Assembly (NCBI GenBank): GCA_020853575.1
Contig: JADYYP010000050.1
Span: 1-64,000 of the forward strand
Length of the DNA: 64,000 nt
Direction of reading: 5' to 3'
Source: Planctomycetota bacterium
GTDB taxonomy: Bacteria > Planctomycetota > UBA1135 > GCA-002686595
Made by a program: the position numbers and the translations under genes. Below the pieces are notes generated by a model that saw nothing but the letters and a program-made list of their open reading frames with translations, had not been told where the DNA came from and ran no database searches. Numbering within the stretch: the first letter of the stretch is position 1; each line of letters begins with the position of its first letter. Positions 25,470-34,996 of the stretch are shown here, piece after piece.

Positions 25470-26531
25470 TCAGCGCTCGAACTGCTTCATCCAGCTCCAC
25501 AGGATCGGCACGTAGTCGGTGGGGTAGTTCGTGCCGCTGGGGTACTCGTGCGTCAGGTTGGGCAAGATGCGGAAGCGATACTCGGTCGGCCCAGGTCCGG
25601 GGAGGACGACCGAGGACCACAGGAACTGCGTGAACGCTGCATTCTCGAGCGTGGAGTACAGCGCCGGATCCAAGCCCACGCCCTCGGCGAAGACTTGCAG
25701 CGGATTCCACATGCACGGGGTCGCGATCACTGCAGCGACCGCGCGCGGCAGGTTCTCTCCCGGCAGCAGGTCACCGGCGGCGATGCAGTTGTCGATCTTC
25801 CGATCGTCGCGGGTGCCGACGATTTCGAAGTGCGGCCGAAAGTCGACGCCGTTGGCGGGGAAGTAGTCCGCGGGAAGCCCGCCCGACGCGCCGATGCCGC
25901 CGGCCGAGCTCGTGGCCGCGAACACGTCCGCGAGCGCGACGCGCAGCTCCTGCTTCACGAAACCGCCACCGTTCGAGAAACCAGAGGCGTAGACCCGCGC
26001 GCAGTCGACGTGCAGGTTGGCGATGAGCGTGTTGTGCAGCTCGCGAACGTACTGCACGTCGTCGGCCATCGGCAATTCGGAGGGATCGACCACGTAGGCC
26101 TCGACGGAATCGGTGCGCCACTTGGTCTGCGTCGTCCCGTCGAGCAACAAGTACGGCAAGGCTTGCGGATAGACCGCGATGAATTGGCCCACCTCGGCGG
26201 CGTGATTCCAAGTCGTGTTGTTCATCGCGATCTGCGCGGTTTGCCCGGTTCCGTGCAGCATGTAGACGAGCGGATAGCGCGCGTGTTGCGTCGAGTAGGT
26301 GCTCGGAACGTAGACGATGAACTTGCGCAGCTCGGGGTCCGCGGTGGAGACGAAGGTGTTCACCGTCGCTGCACCGGGCGAGAAGGTCAGCGCATGGGTC
26401 GCTCCCACCGGAGTGCACGGTCCGGGCTTGGCGACCGGAGCGACACGCTCCGGGGCGGCGCCGGGAGTCGAGTTCTGAGCGAGTGCGGAAGTCGCGAGGG
26501 CGGCCAGGGCGAGTGCGATGGATGCGCGCAT
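25470..26531 (-). CDS. Secreted alpha/beta-hydrolase esterase (PHB depolymerase/feruloyl esterase type)
   Basis: This encodes 353 residues from ATG 26531, giving signal peptide MRASIALALAALATSALAQ. ATG 26555 adds 8 basic residues and is also possible. The fold opens with KFIVYVPSTYSTQHARYPLVYMLHGTG (oxyanion-region HGTG). The nucleophile Ser lies in ASGFSNGGGF (G-x-S-x-G). A late His in LPNLTHEYPSGTNYPT is the probable catalytic base. This is the esterase D/LpqC/PHB-depolymerase superfamily; the substrate could be polyhydroxyalkanoate, a hydroxycinnamate ester or an acetylated polysaccharide. The gene ends exactly where an IS21 fragment begins, but its C-terminus looks intact. Confidence 0.88.
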   Translation of the reverse strand: MRASIALALAALATSALAQNSTPGAAPERVAPVAKPGPCTPVGATHALTFSPGAATVNTFVSTADPELRKFIVYVPSTYSTQHARYPLVYMLHGTGQTAQIAMNNTTWNHAAEVGQFIAVYPQALPYLLLDGTTQTKWRTDSVEAYVVDPSELPMADDVQYVRELHNTLIANLHVDCARVYASGFSNGGGFVKQELRVALADVFAATSSAGGIGASGGLPADYFPANGVDFRPHFEIVGTRDDRKIDNCIAAGDLLPGENLPRAVAAVIATPCMWNPLQVFAEGVGLDPALYSTLENAAFTQFLWSSVVLPGPGPTEYRFRILPNLTHEYPSGTNYPTDYVPILWSWMKQFER

Positions 26532-26715
26532 GGGACGGGCTCGGTTGGTGTGCATCGATGATGGAAGGACCCCTCGCTCGAACGCACCGGGCAGCGCTCG
26601 AATGCTGGAGTCTCGCATGGATCAAGTGGCGCTCGAGACGAGGTGCTCGACAGCAAGTTCCGAAAAACGTGAGCCGTCGCAGCGGACGGATTCCGTCGCG
26701 CGTGGGGCCGTCGCT

Positions 26716-27426
26716 TCACCGCACGTCGGGTACCCGCACGCGCGCGCCCGCCCGCAGCGCGACGTGGTCGACGTGGCCGACGTAGGGCGCGGGGCGCGAG
26801 ACGACCAGGTGGACGTGGGTCGTCTGCCCGTGGTGGACCAGCTCGCCTCCGGCGCTCGGCGCGAAGAAGCCGACCAAGATGCCATCCACGGATTCGAACG
26901 AGCGGCGCAGCGGCTGGTGCTCGGCGTCGACTTCAGCGGCGAACGGGCAGGCACCGTTGAGCACGTGCGTCGCGACGTTCGCGAGCTCGCCCTCGACGAC
27001 GAATGGCCACGCGGGCGCGCGCTCGAGCTCCGTTCCGCGAGCTTCGCGTGCCAGGAACTGCTCCAGCTCGACGAGCTCCACATCGCGAGGCAGCGTGAGC
27101 TCGCGCCAATGCTCGACGTCACTGGTCGCCAGCAGCGTTGCGTGATCCTCCATGCGCACATCGCTGTCGCACTGGAGTTGCCCGGAGTCGACGCGCGCGA
27201 TCCACGCGACACCGTCGACGATCGCGATTTCGCCGGCGAGGCCCGCGAGCGCTCCCACTCCGACCAGCCGGTCACTGGAGAGCACGTCCGCCAGTCGCAC
27301 TCGGGCCTCGGTTCGGCCCTCGCGCATCACGGCGCGCATCGAGCCCCACGTGTGGACATTCGGCGCGCTCGACCGACACGCGCCGAGCATCGCGCTTGCA
27401 CAGGCCAACCCTAGGACCACTCGCAT
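26716..27426 (-). CDS. Acetolactate-decarboxylase-like lipoprotein
   Basis: This encodes 236 residues. The lipoprotein signal is MRVVLGLACASAMLGACRSS with lipobox LGAC. The mature part follows the AlsD/BudA fold: VGVGALAGLAGEIAIVDGVAWIARV (about 56-80) corresponds to the G-x-L-x-GLxGE region, and near the C-terminus HHGQTTHVHLVVSRPAPYVGHVDHV carries the histidines that bind zinc in acetolactate decarboxylases. The family makes acetoin from acetolactate in the cytoplasm. A lipid-anchored, exported version is odd and suggests a different substrate. It lies 27 bp upstream of the antiporter end, in the same direction. Confidence 0.75.
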   Translation of the reverse strand: MRVVLGLACASAMLGACRSSAPNVHTWGSMRAVMREGRTEARVRLADVLSSDRLVGVGALAGLAGEIAIVDGVAWIARVDSGQLQCDSDVRMEDHATLLATSDVEHWRELTLPRDVELVELEQFLAREARGTELERAPAWPFVVEGELANVATHVLNGACPFAAEVDAEHQPLRRSFESVDGILVGFFAPSAGGELVHHGQTTHVHLVVSRPAPYVGHVDHVALRAGARVRVPDVR

Positions 27427-27453
27427 CGCGCGAATCGTAGCAAGCCGCGTGTC

Positions 27454-29049
27454 TCACGCGGCCTTGCGCGGTGCGATCGCCAGGTTCGCGCGGTCGAGCT
27501 CGAGCAACAGTCGGTGGTAGGTGCGGTCGTTGATCTTCCCGTGGTCGCGCAGGTGCAAGAGCACGCTCTCCTGCGCGGTCATGATCTCGCGGCGCACGTC
27601 CATCGAGACGTTGAGGCGCGAGATCGCGAGCTGCTTTTCCTCGAGGTCCTCGTCCTGCAGGGTGTGCAGCTCGTCGACCATGTGCATGCGCAGATGGTGG
27701 ATCGAAAGCGGGCATGCGTTCTCGCTGCAATAGCTGTCGAGCTTGGAGATGCCGGCACCGAGCACTGCTTCGCGCGCGTGGCGTACCTCGCGCGTCGAGT
27801 CCTCGTCGTCGCGAATGCCCAGAGCGTGGATCAGCGGCAACAGCGTCAGCCCCTGGACCAGGAGCGTCGTCACCACCACGAACAAGGTGCACGCCAAGAT
27901 CGCATTGCGGCCCGGGAACGGTGCGCCGTCGGCGGTGAGCTCGGGCAGCGCCAGCGCAGCGGCCAGCGAGACCACTCCGCGGACTCCGGCCCAGGAAACC
28001 AGCGCCGCGTGCTTCCAGGTGGAGAACTCGCGCCGGCCGCGCGCGAAAGGCAAGGGGATCACCGAGCCCGGCAGGCACCACGCGATGCGTGACAACACCA
28101 CCGCGGCGCTGACCGCGAGACCGGCGAGCACCAAATTCCCGCTGGAGACCGCGCCCGTGTCCTCGATCACGCGCGGCACCTGGAGCCCGATGAACAAGAA
28201 GCACAGTCCGTTGAGCACGAACACGATCTGTTCCCAGGTCGAGTTCAGCTGGATGCGCGCCTCCGCGTGCAAGTGGTGGATGCGCCACGCGACCACGAAG
28301 CCCGCGACGACGACCGCGAGCACGCCCGAGGCCTCGACCTCCTCGGCCAGCAGGAACGCGAGGTAGGGCGAGATCAACGAGAGCACGAACAGCACCTGCG
28401 TGTCGCGCACGATGCGGTTGCCCAACGCGAAGGCCGCGCCGACGAGCAGGCCGACGGCGATGCCCAGGCCCGCTACGCGCGCGAAGTGGCCCGCGACCTC
28501 GCTGGCCTCGAACGTGCCCGAGAGCAGCACCGCGGTGACGACCTGCACGCACACCAAGCCGGTGGCGTCGTTGACCAGGCTCTCGCCGCCGAGCACGGCA
28601 GTGATGCGCCGCGGCACGCGCAGGCGCTCGATCACGGCCTGGACGGCGATGGTGTCGGTCGGTGAGACGATCGCGCCGAGCAGGAAGCATGCGGCCCATG
28701 GCAGCTGCGGCAGGCACGCGTGCGCGACCAGTCCCACGCTGAGCGTCGTGAACACGACCAACCCAACGGCCAGCATCAAGATCGGCCGCAGGCTGCGCTG
28801 GAAGTCGGTCCACGAGGTGTGGAACGCATCCGTGTAGAGCAACGGCGGCAGGAACAGGGTCAGGATCAGCTCGGGGTGCAAGCTCGCGCGCGGAGTGCCC
28901 GGAACACAACCGAATACGACGCCCGCGCCGGCGAGCAGCACCGGAAGCGGCACGCGCCAACGCTGCGTGAGCGCGGCGACGAAACCCAGGAGCGCCAGGA
29001 GCGCCAGCACGAACGGGAGATGCGAGTGCACGGGGACCCGGGTCTGCAT
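27454..29049 (-). CDS. Na+/H+ antiporter (CPA1, NhaP-type)
   Basis: This encodes 531 residues. About 12-13 TM segments span residues 10-410, with CPA1 hallmarks: LGAIVSPTDTIAV (about 125-137), the ion-site GGESLVNDATGLV (about 152-164) including the conserved ND, and SWAGVRGVVSLAAALALP (about 343-360). A cytoplasmic tail of about 110 residues is Cys/Glu-rich and ends in an Arg/Ala segment. It exchanges external H+ for cytoplasmic Na+ (or K+) at the inner membrane for pH and salt homeostasis. The NTF2-like gene lies upstream, 62 bp away. Confidence 0.93.
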   Translation of the reverse strand: MQTRVPVHSHLPFVLALLALLGFVAALTQRWRVPLPVLLAGAGVVFGCVPGTPRASLHPELILTLFLPPLLYTDAFHTSWTDFQRSLRPILMLAVGLVVFTTLSVGLVAHACLPQLPWAACFLLGAIVSPTDTIAVQAVIERLRVPRRITAVLGGESLVNDATGLVCVQVVTAVLLSGTFEASEVAGHFARVAGLGIAVGLLVGAAFALGNRIVRDTQVLFVLSLISPYLAFLLAEEVEASGVLAVVVAGFVVAWRIHHLHAEARIQLNSTWEQIVFVLNGLCFLFIGLQVPRVIEDTGAVSSGNLVLAGLAVSAAVVLSRIAWCLPGSVIPLPFARGRREFSTWKHAALVSWAGVRGVVSLAAALALPELTADGAPFPGRNAILACTLFVVVTTLLVQGLTLLPLIHALGIRDDEDSTREVRHAREAVLGAGISKLDSYCSENACPLSIHHLRMHMVDELHTLQDEDLEEKQLAISRLNVSMDVRREIMTAQESVLLHLRDHGKINDRTYHRLLLELDRANLAIAPRKAA

Positions 29050-29110
29050 CGGCCGTTGCGGGCGTGAAAATCAACGGGGCGCGGCGCGTTCGGCTGCGGT
29101 CGTCGAGGCG

Positions 29111-29524
29111 CTAGTCCGCTTCGCGTCGCAGGATCGGCGAGGCGTGGTGCAACATCAGGCGCCAGGTGCCTTCGCGCAGCAGGAACAAGTTCGTCGCGAC
29201 AGCCGCGGCCTCCAGCGTCTCGTCGCCGGCGGACGAGCGGATGCGCTCGACGCACGTGGCCCAGGCGATCTCGCCGTGGATCTCGATCCCCAAGTCGGCC
29301 AGCTCGAAGTGGATCTCGCTCGTGTTGGCGAAGATCGCGCGCCAGGCCTCGAGCACGCGCGCGCGACCGATCAACAGCTCCCAGCCCGGGTGCACGCACT
29401 GCACGCGCTCGTCGTCGAGCCACACGCGCTCCATGGCATCGATGTCGAGGGCCTCGATCGCGTCGTAGAACGCACGGTGGACGCGCGCGACCTCTTTGCG
29501 CGCTCCGTAGGCGGGGTCGTTCAC
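29111..29524 (-). CDS. SnoaL/NTF2-like (ketosteroid-isomerase-fold) protein
   Basis: This encodes 137 residues. It matches the DUF4440/SnoaL-like pattern: VARVHRAFYDAIEALDIDAMERVWLDDERVQCVHPGWELLIGR, then EAWRAIF, and a final TNLFLLREGTWRLMLHHASPI. The fold is a cone-shaped dimer, often with an unspecified small-molecule binding or isomerase-like role. No signal peptide, so cytoplasmic. The start follows the pseudopilin stop by 43 bp. Confidence 0.88.
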   Translation of the reverse strand: MNDPAYGARKEVARVHRAFYDAIEALDIDAMERVWLDDERVQCVHPGWELLIGRARVLEAWRAIFANTSEIHFELADLGIEIHGEIAWATCVERIRSSAGDETLEAAAVATNLFLLREGTWRLMLHHASPILRREAD

Positions 29525-29567
29525 TCAGACCTTGTAGCGCGTCCTCGCGCGCTGCGGAAGCGCGGAC

Positions 29568-30293
29568 TTACTGCACCGGCATCCAAGTGTTGCCGTCGGC
29601 CGCCGGACCGCCGCGCGCGAAACCCGCGCTCATGTCGCCGACCAGTCCGAAGGCGGCGTCGAAGTCCGGGCCACCGGTGACGCCAGAGTACGGCGTCGCT
29701 CCGCGATTCTGCATCTCGAGGATCACGCCCTCTTGATTGACGAAGAAACAGCGCGAGCCGGTGAATCCCGCGCGCACGGGCCAACCGTAGGCGCAGAAGG
29801 CGTTTTCGGTGGCGTCGGAATCGGGGAACGGCGCGGCGAGCTTGCCGCCGCTCGGGTCTTCTGCGAGTCCGGCGATCGGCGCTGCGTTGCCAGCCGGCAG
29901 CCAGATCTGGAACACATAGCCAGAGTGCGTCACGACGCTCTGCGAGACGCTGCCGAGCGACTGGATCAAGGGCGAGGGATCGAGCTCGTCGTTGCCGAGC
30001 GTGCCCGCGCCCGGCGATCCGCCGGCCGAGACGCGCGCCGGCACCGTTCCGCCCATCTCGCCGAAATACCCATACTCTGCTTGCCCGTCGGAATCGGTGT
30101 CGATCGACCCGGCGGCCTGCAGCGCCATTTGAGCGGAGACGATCGCGCGCATGGTGCCGATCGCGCTGGTCTCGTTGGCCGAGCGCCGCGCGCCGAGGAA
30201 GCGTGGGACCGCGAAGCTGATCAGCACGGCCATGATCGCCACGACGACCATCAGTTCGACCAGCGAGAAGCCGCGGCGGTGTGTCTTGCGCAT
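29568..30293 (-). CDS. Prepilin-type (type II secretion/type IV pilin-like) pseudopilin
   Basis: This encodes 241 residues. N-terminus MRKTHRRGFSLVELMVVVAIMAVLISFAVPRF is a class III signal: basic leader, Gly8/Phe9 cleavage site, Glu at position +5 and a hydrophobic helix. Such proteins are cut and N-methylated by prepilin peptidase and assembled into a pilus or T2SS pseudopilus. The globular part has a D-rich loop (DTDSDGQAEYGYFGEMGG) of the GspG/planctomycete kind, and ends with TWMPVQ. No other T2SS genes are nearby, as is usual for scattered pseudopilins in Planctomycetota. Confidence 0.9.
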   Translation of the reverse strand: MRKTHRRGFSLVELMVVVAIMAVLISFAVPRFLGARRSANETSAIGTMRAIVSAQMALQAAGSIDTDSDGQAEYGYFGEMGGTVPARVSAGGSPGAGTLGNDELDPSPLIQSLGSVSQSVVTHSGYVFQIWLPAGNAAPIAGLAEDPSGGKLAAPFPDSDATENAFCAYGWPVRAGFTGSRCFFVNQEGVILEMQNRGATPYSGVTGGPDFDAAFGLVGDMSAGFARGGPAADGNTWMPVQ

Positions 30294-30515
30294 GTTGGAT
30301 CCGAGTCGTCACGCGCGAGTGATGGGCGAGCCGCGCGAAGCTGGGAGGCAGTCCGCATCGGTCCTTGGCTGCGAGCTTCTGAAGCGCGGGGCGCAGAAAA
30401 AAATGCCGGATCGGAGCTGGTCGCCCTTGCGGTCCTTCATGGCCACGGGATGCTGGAGGCAGGTGGTGTCGCACCTTCGCGGGCACCACGCGAGTTCCAG
30501 CATCAGGAGAGTGCG

Positions 30516-31511
30516 ATGAAGTGGACGCTCATGTGCGTCGCGGCGTTGTCGGCCGCGGCGTCGGCCCAGGTGAGTCCGACAGGACCGTTCACCGGCCAGT
30601 ACCAAGAGGATTGGTCCGTCAGTCAATTCGGCGGCGCGTGCATGAACGGCGGCGCCTTCGCCGGCACGGCGCAGGTGTGCACGCCCGGGGGCACGGACGT
30701 CTCGACGACGACGGGGTGGAGCTTCATGTGCTACATCCCGGCCGCGTACTCCGGCCTGCTGTTCTACGGCAGCTACGGGCGCGCCACCGAGTTCACGCTC
30801 TCGGTTCCCGCCTACCGCTTCGGCGGCTACTTCTCGATCAACAGCGGCTACGCCGACGCGGCCGTCGACTTCTACGACGCGAGCAACAACCTCATCGGCA
30901 CGACGACCGCCTCGATTCCGGCGGACTGCGCGTGGCACTGGCAAGGTTGGGAGTGGTGCAACACTCCGGCGACGCGCATCGTCGTCACGGGCCTCAATCC
31001 GTTCGGCGGGGGCTTCGTGATGATGGACGCGCTCGAGCTCGGCACGACGGTTCCGTCGTCCTGCGCGCCGACTCCGACGCCGTTCTGCACCAGCGGCACG
31101 ACGACCAACGGTTGCGCGGCTTTGATCAACGCCAGCGCCAACCCCAACGTGGGGCACAGCGCCCCGTGCCAGATCAGCGTCACCAACGTCGAAGGTCAGA
31201 AGTCGGGCATCATCTTCTACGGCCTGGCGAAGTTCCCGCAGCCCTGGTGCTCGGTTGGTGGGGGCACGAGCTTTCTGTGCGTGAAACCGCCGACGATGCG
31301 CACCCTCGTCCAGACCTCCGGTGGCACGGCGTCCGCTTGCAACGGTCAGTTGCAGCTCGATTGGAACGCCTTCCAGATCGCCAATCCGAGCGCGCTCGGC
31401 AATCCGTGGACGGCCGGCGACAAGGTCTACGTGCAGGGCTGGTTCCGCGATCCGCCGGCGTGCAAGACGACGAGCACGTCGAATTCCGTCGAGCTGACCT
31501 ACTTGCCGTGA
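30516..31511 (+). CDS. Secreted protein with shared C-terminal Cys module
   Basis: This encodes 331 residues. ATG 30516 has AGGAGA about 6 nt upstream and a signal peptide, MKWTLMCVAALSAAASAQ. Residues about 20-190 form a beta-sandwich-like, Gly/aromatic-rich domain with several Cys (EDWSVSQFGGACMNG ... WHWQGWEWCNTPATR). This resembles a lectin or choice-of-anchor domain, but I could not name it. Residues about 200-331 are the module TPFCTSGTTTNGC ... VTNVEGQKSGIIFYG ... GGTASACNGQ ... VQGWFRDPP...TSNSVEL, shared with the proteins at 218, 42178 and 44696. It is divergent from the pseudopilin gene. Confidence 0.82.
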   Translation: MKWTLMCVAALSAAASAQVSPTGPFTGQYQEDWSVSQFGGACMNGGAFAGTAQVCTPGGTDVSTTTGWSFMCYIPAAYSGLLFYGSYGRATEFTLSVPAYRFGGYFSINSGYADAAVDFYDASNNLIGTTTASIPADCAWHWQGWEWCNTPATRIVVTGLNPFGGGFVMMDALELGTTVPSSCAPTPTPFCTSGTTTNGCAALINASANPNVGHSAPCQISVTNVEGQKSGIIFYGLAKFPQPWCSVGGGTSFLCVKPPTMRTLVQTSGGTASACNGQLQLDWNAFQIANPSALGNPWTAGDKVYVQGWFRDPPACKTTSTSNSVELTYLP

Positions 31512-31608
31512 CGCGCTGCGCGCTCGCGAGCGCGCGACCGCCATCCAATGCGCGCGCGTCGGCCGTCGGTGGCTGGCGCGCGCGCGGTCCTTTGCGGCAG
31601 GCCGCGAT

Positions 31609-33597
31609 TCACTCCGCGGTTGCGATCGCGAGCACCAGGTGGCTGGGCGCGCGCTCGCGCACCTCGATGTCGACGTGCCACTCGTGCGAGCGCACGGTGC
31701 AGGTTCCGCTCGCCTCGCACACGTAGGCCAACGCCTGCACACGCAGCAGACCGGGGCCGGCGACGCCCAGCGCGACACTCGTCCGGGCCGCATCGAGCGT
31801 CCCGGCGACCGCGCGAGCCGCCACCAAGCCGCCTTCGCGCAACACGCGGTACTGCGAAGGCGCACTTGGCGCGAGCGACTCGCCTTGGGCGAGCTCGATC
31901 TCGAGGACCAAATCCGCCTCTCCCAGCGCCAAGCGGCGCTTGAGCTGCGCATGCACGACTGTCGACGGCCAGCGCGGGAGCGGCTGAGCGTCGAGCGCCA
32001 CGGTGCGCGGCTCGAGCGGGACCGGCACTCCGCGCAGCGCGAGCGTGCGCACCGTGTGCTGCTCGAGGTCGATCACGCGGATCGCGTGGTTGTTCGTGTC
32101 GGCGACGAAAAGCTCTGGCCCACACACCGCCAGTCCGCCGGGCTCGCAGAAGCGCGCGGCGTCCGCTTCGCCATCGACGCAGCCGGGCTCCCCGGAGCCC
32201 GCGTAGCTGGCGAGCGCGCCCGTGTCGGGATCGGCGATCTTGATCTTGTGGTTGTAGGTGTCGGCCACGTACACGAGCACGCTGTCGTTCGACGCGCTCG
32301 GGTCGACCGCGACTCCCAGCGGATGTTGCAGGCGGCGCCCGAAACCCGTGCCGTCCTCGTCGCCGAAGTGGAACAGGTCGCGCGGCTCGCGAGCACCACC
32401 GGCGAGCGTTGCGACGCGCCGCGTCTCGAGCTCCAGCACGCGCAACGCGCTGGCCTCGGAGTCGGCCACGAACACGCGTTCGGCGTGCACCGCGATCCCC
32501 GACGGCTGCGCGAAGGCCGCCAGCTCGAAGGCTCCAGCGCGGTGTAGCTCGGCGCCGTCACCGGCGAGCGGGCGGATCGAGGCGCTGGCGAAGTCGTAGC
32601 TCCAGATCTGGTGCGCGCCGGCCATCGCGATCAGCAACTGGTCGCGGTGCACACACAGATCCCAGGGCGAGTCCAGCGCCGCACCCTGCGCCGGCAGTAC
32701 GCGAGCGCGCTCGTAGCCCTGGCGTCCATTGCCGACGAGCGTCTCGACCGCGCCAGTCTCGAGCTCGATCGCGCGCACCGCATGGTTCGCCGTGTCGGCG
32801 ACGAACAGCGTCTCACCACGCACTGCCAGGCCCTGTGGAGTTCTGAAACGCGCTTCGCCGGCCGGGCCGTCGACGAAGCCCGCCTGGCCTTGGCCGAAGT
32901 GGCGCACGTAGCGCCCGTCGAGCGTGAGCTCGAGCACGCGGTGGTGGCCGGAGTCCGCGACGAACAGGCGCTGGCGCCGCGGATCGCACACGAGCTTGCC
33001 GGGGAAACGCAGCTCGCGCGGCAACGAACGCCGAGCCTCGAGTTGCATCGGCAGCGGCGTGCTGTCGAACGCGCCGGGGCGAGCGTGGTACAGCTCCAGT
33101 GCCTGCTCGATCAGCACGTCGAGCACCGCCAGCTGTCCTTCGCCGGAGAGCGTGCCCAGGATGCGTCCGTCGGGCGAGAGCAACATCAAGGTCGGCCAGG
33201 CGCGGATCGCGTAGCGCTTCCAGATGTCGAACTCGCGGTCCAGGACGACCGGGTGCTCGATGCCCTCGCGCACGACCGCTTCGCGGACGCGCTCCAGCTC
33301 GCGCTCGTTGGAGAACTTGGCGGAGTGACAGCCGACGACGACGAAGGGCTCGCCGCGGTACTTTTCCTCGAGGAATGCGAGGTCGGGCAGGACGTGCATG
33401 CAGTTGATGCAGCAGTAAGTCCAGAAGTCGAGCAGCACCAACTTGCCCGCCAGGTCGTGCGCGCGCGACAGCGGGCGCGCGACGTTGAGCCACTCCTTGT
33501 CCGCGCCGAAATCCGGTGCGGGAATGCCGATCTCGGCGTTGTGCGCGAGAACCTCGCGCGCCCTCGCTCGCAGCGCTTCACGTCGCTCTTCGTCCAT
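31609..33597 (-). CDS. Thioredoxin-like/NHL-repeat protein (NHLRC2-like)
   Basis: This encodes 662 residues. A thioredoxin-fold domain (about 25-175) has DFWTYCCINCMHVLPDL, with the redox pair CINC at about 63-66. NHL repeats (about 190-520) follow, with blocks such as GKLVCDPRRQRLFVADSGHHRVLELTLDG and QGLAVRGETLFVADTANHAVRAIELETG forming a propeller. A C-terminal beta-domain of about 130 residues comes last. The architecture equals NHLRC2-type proteins. No signal peptide, so cytoplasmic and probably redox-linked, though the substrate is unknown. The gene begins 4 bp after the upstream phosphatase stop, so the two are one operon. Confidence 0.9.
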   Translation of the reverse strand: MDEERREALRARAREVLAHNAEIGIPAPDFGADKEWLNVARPLSRAHDLAGKLVLLDFWTYCCINCMHVLPDLAFLEEKYRGEPFVVVGCHSAKFSNERELERVREAVVREGIEHPVVLDREFDIWKRYAIRAWPTLMLLSPDGRILGTLSGEGQLAVLDVLIEQALELYHARPGAFDSTPLPMQLEARRSLPRELRFPGKLVCDPRRQRLFVADSGHHRVLELTLDGRYVRHFGQGQAGFVDGPAGEARFRTPQGLAVRGETLFVADTANHAVRAIELETGAVETLVGNGRQGYERARVLPAQGAALDSPWDLCVHRDQLLIAMAGAHQIWSYDFASASIRPLAGDGAELHRAGAFELAAFAQPSGIAVHAERVFVADSEASALRVLELETRRVATLAGGAREPRDLFHFGDEDGTGFGRRLQHPLGVAVDPSASNDSVLVYVADTYNHKIKIADPDTGALASYAGSGEPGCVDGEADAARFCEPGGLAVCGPELFVADTNNHAIRVIDLEQHTVRTLALRGVPVPLEPRTVALDAQPLPRWPSTVVHAQLKRRLALGEADLVLEIELAQGESLAPSAPSQYRVLREGGLVAARAVAGTLDAARTSVALGVAGPGLLRVQALAYVCEASGTCTVRSHEWHVDIEVRERAPSHLVLAIATAE

Positions 33598-33601
33598 CGT
33601 T

Positions 33602-34996
33602 TCACTCGCGGCCGAACATCAGGCCCAGGGCGCGCTCGCACACGCTGCTCATCGTCACCACACCGCCGCGTGGCGCGTCTCCCGCCGGTCCGAAGGGCTG
33701 CGAGCTCAGGAACACCGGTCCGTCGAGGGGATCGTCGGGCAAGCGGCCATGGCTCCCGCGAACCAAGCTGGCATCGAGCGGGATCACGTCCATCAGGTAG
33801 CGCATGCCGAGCTTCTTCTGGGCGAGCCGCAGCGCCACGCGCAGCTTGGGCGCGGCGAGCTTGGGGTCGACGAACAGCTCGCACGGGTCGTAGCCCGGCT
33901 TGCGGTGGATGTCGACCGTGCGCGCGAAGTCCGGAGCGAGAGCGTCGTCGAGCCAGTAGTAGTAGGTGAACCACGCGCGCGGAGCCGCGACCGCGACCAG
34001 ATCGCCCGAACGCGGATGGTCCAGGCCGAACTTGCGCTGCGCGTTGCGGTCGAGCACTTGTTCGACACCCTCGAGGTTGCGCAGCACGTGCGCTGCTTGC
34101 TGACGCGCGTCGTCGGAGCGCGCGTACACGTGGGCTACTTGGTGATCGGCGACGGCGAAGGCGCCGCTGGCGAAGGTATCGAGCATCTCGCCCGTGGGCG
34201 TCGCGCGCACCTCGAGCAGGCCCTCGCGCCGCAGCGCGCGGTTCACGTGCAGCGCTCGATCGACGGGCGCCAATCCGTACTCGCTGACGACCAATACGTG
34301 GGCGCGTGCGCGCTCCGCGGCCGCGACCAATTGGCCCACGAGCGCGTCGACTTCGGCCAAGGCCTTCAGCGAGCGCTCGGCCGTCGGACCGTCCTGTTGG
34401 TGCGAATAGTCGAGATGGGGCAGGTAGACCAGGGTCAACGTCGGCGAGTGGCGCTCCAGGGTGCGCACTGCGGCGGCGGCGATCCAGCGGCTCGAGGCCA
34501 AGCCCGACTTGGGTCCCCAGAAGTCGAAGAAGGGAAAGGCCCCGAGGTCGCGCTCGGTCTGTTCGACGAACGAATTCGGCTTGCCGTAGACCGCCAGGAT
34601 CTTGCGCCCGTCGGCTGGGTAGAAGGGCCGCGGCGTGATCGACCAGTCGACGGCCGCGCCCATGTTCCACCACCAGAACAGCTTGGCGCAGGTGAAGCTC
34701 GCGTCGCGCTCGCGCGCGATCTCGTAGAGCTTCTTGCCCTGGACCAGCGCGTTCGACTGGCGCCAGAACGAGACCTCGCCGCTCTCGCGCTCGAGCCAGC
34801 CGTTGCCGACCGCGCCGTGGGAGCTCACGTTCTTGCCGGTGAGCATCGTGGCCTGCGCGCTGCACGTCACCGCCGGCAGCACGGCGTCCATCGGAGCGAG
34901 GGCGCCGCGTCGAGCGAGGTCGCGCAGGTGCGGAGTGCGCTCGCCGATCTGGCGCGCCGTCAATCCGACGACGTCGATCAAGACCAAGGGCTGCAT
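33602..34996 (-). CDS. Alkaline-phosphatase-superfamily phosphodiesterase/nucleotide pyrophosphatase
   Basis: This encodes 464 residues. It begins MQPLVLIDVVGLTARQIGERTPHLRDLARRG, typical of the type I phosphodiesterase/pyrophosphatase family. The nucleophile is expected at Thr/Ser in PAVTCSAQATMLTGK (about 41-55). Metal-ligand sites appear as YLPHLDYSHQQDG (Asp/His) and VSEYGLAPV, and a further His lies in DHPRSGD. It likely hydrolyses a nucleotide or phosphodiester substrate. No signal peptide seen. It is upstream partner of the thioredoxin-NHL gene (4-bp gap). The pairing is suggestive, but the joint function is unknown. Confidence 0.85.
   Translation of the reverse strand: MQPLVLIDVVGLTARQIGERTPHLRDLARRGALAPMDAVLPAVTCSAQATMLTGKNVSSHGAVGNGWLERESGEVSFWRQSNALVQGKKLYEIARERDASFTCAKLFWWWNMGAAVDWSITPRPFYPADGRKILAVYGKPNSFVEQTERDLGAFPFFDFWGPKSGLASSRWIAAAAVRTLERHSPTLTLVYLPHLDYSHQQDGPTAERSLKALAEVDALVGQLVAAAERARAHVLVVSEYGLAPVDRALHVNRALRREGLLEVRATPTGEMLDTFASGAFAVADHQVAHVYARSDDARQQAAHVLRNLEGVEQVLDRNAQRKFGLDHPRSGDLVAVAAPRAWFTYYYWLDDALAPDFARTVDIHRKPGYDPCELFVDPKLAAPKLRVALRLAQKKLGMRYLMDVIPLDASLVRGSHGRLPDDPLDGPVFLSSQPFGPAGDAPRGGVVTMSSVCERALGLMFGRE

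Noticed and set aside
31518..31535. 18-bp GC palindrome after the secreted protein as a terminator
   Set aside because: No loop and no T tract; GC palindromes are common in this DNA.
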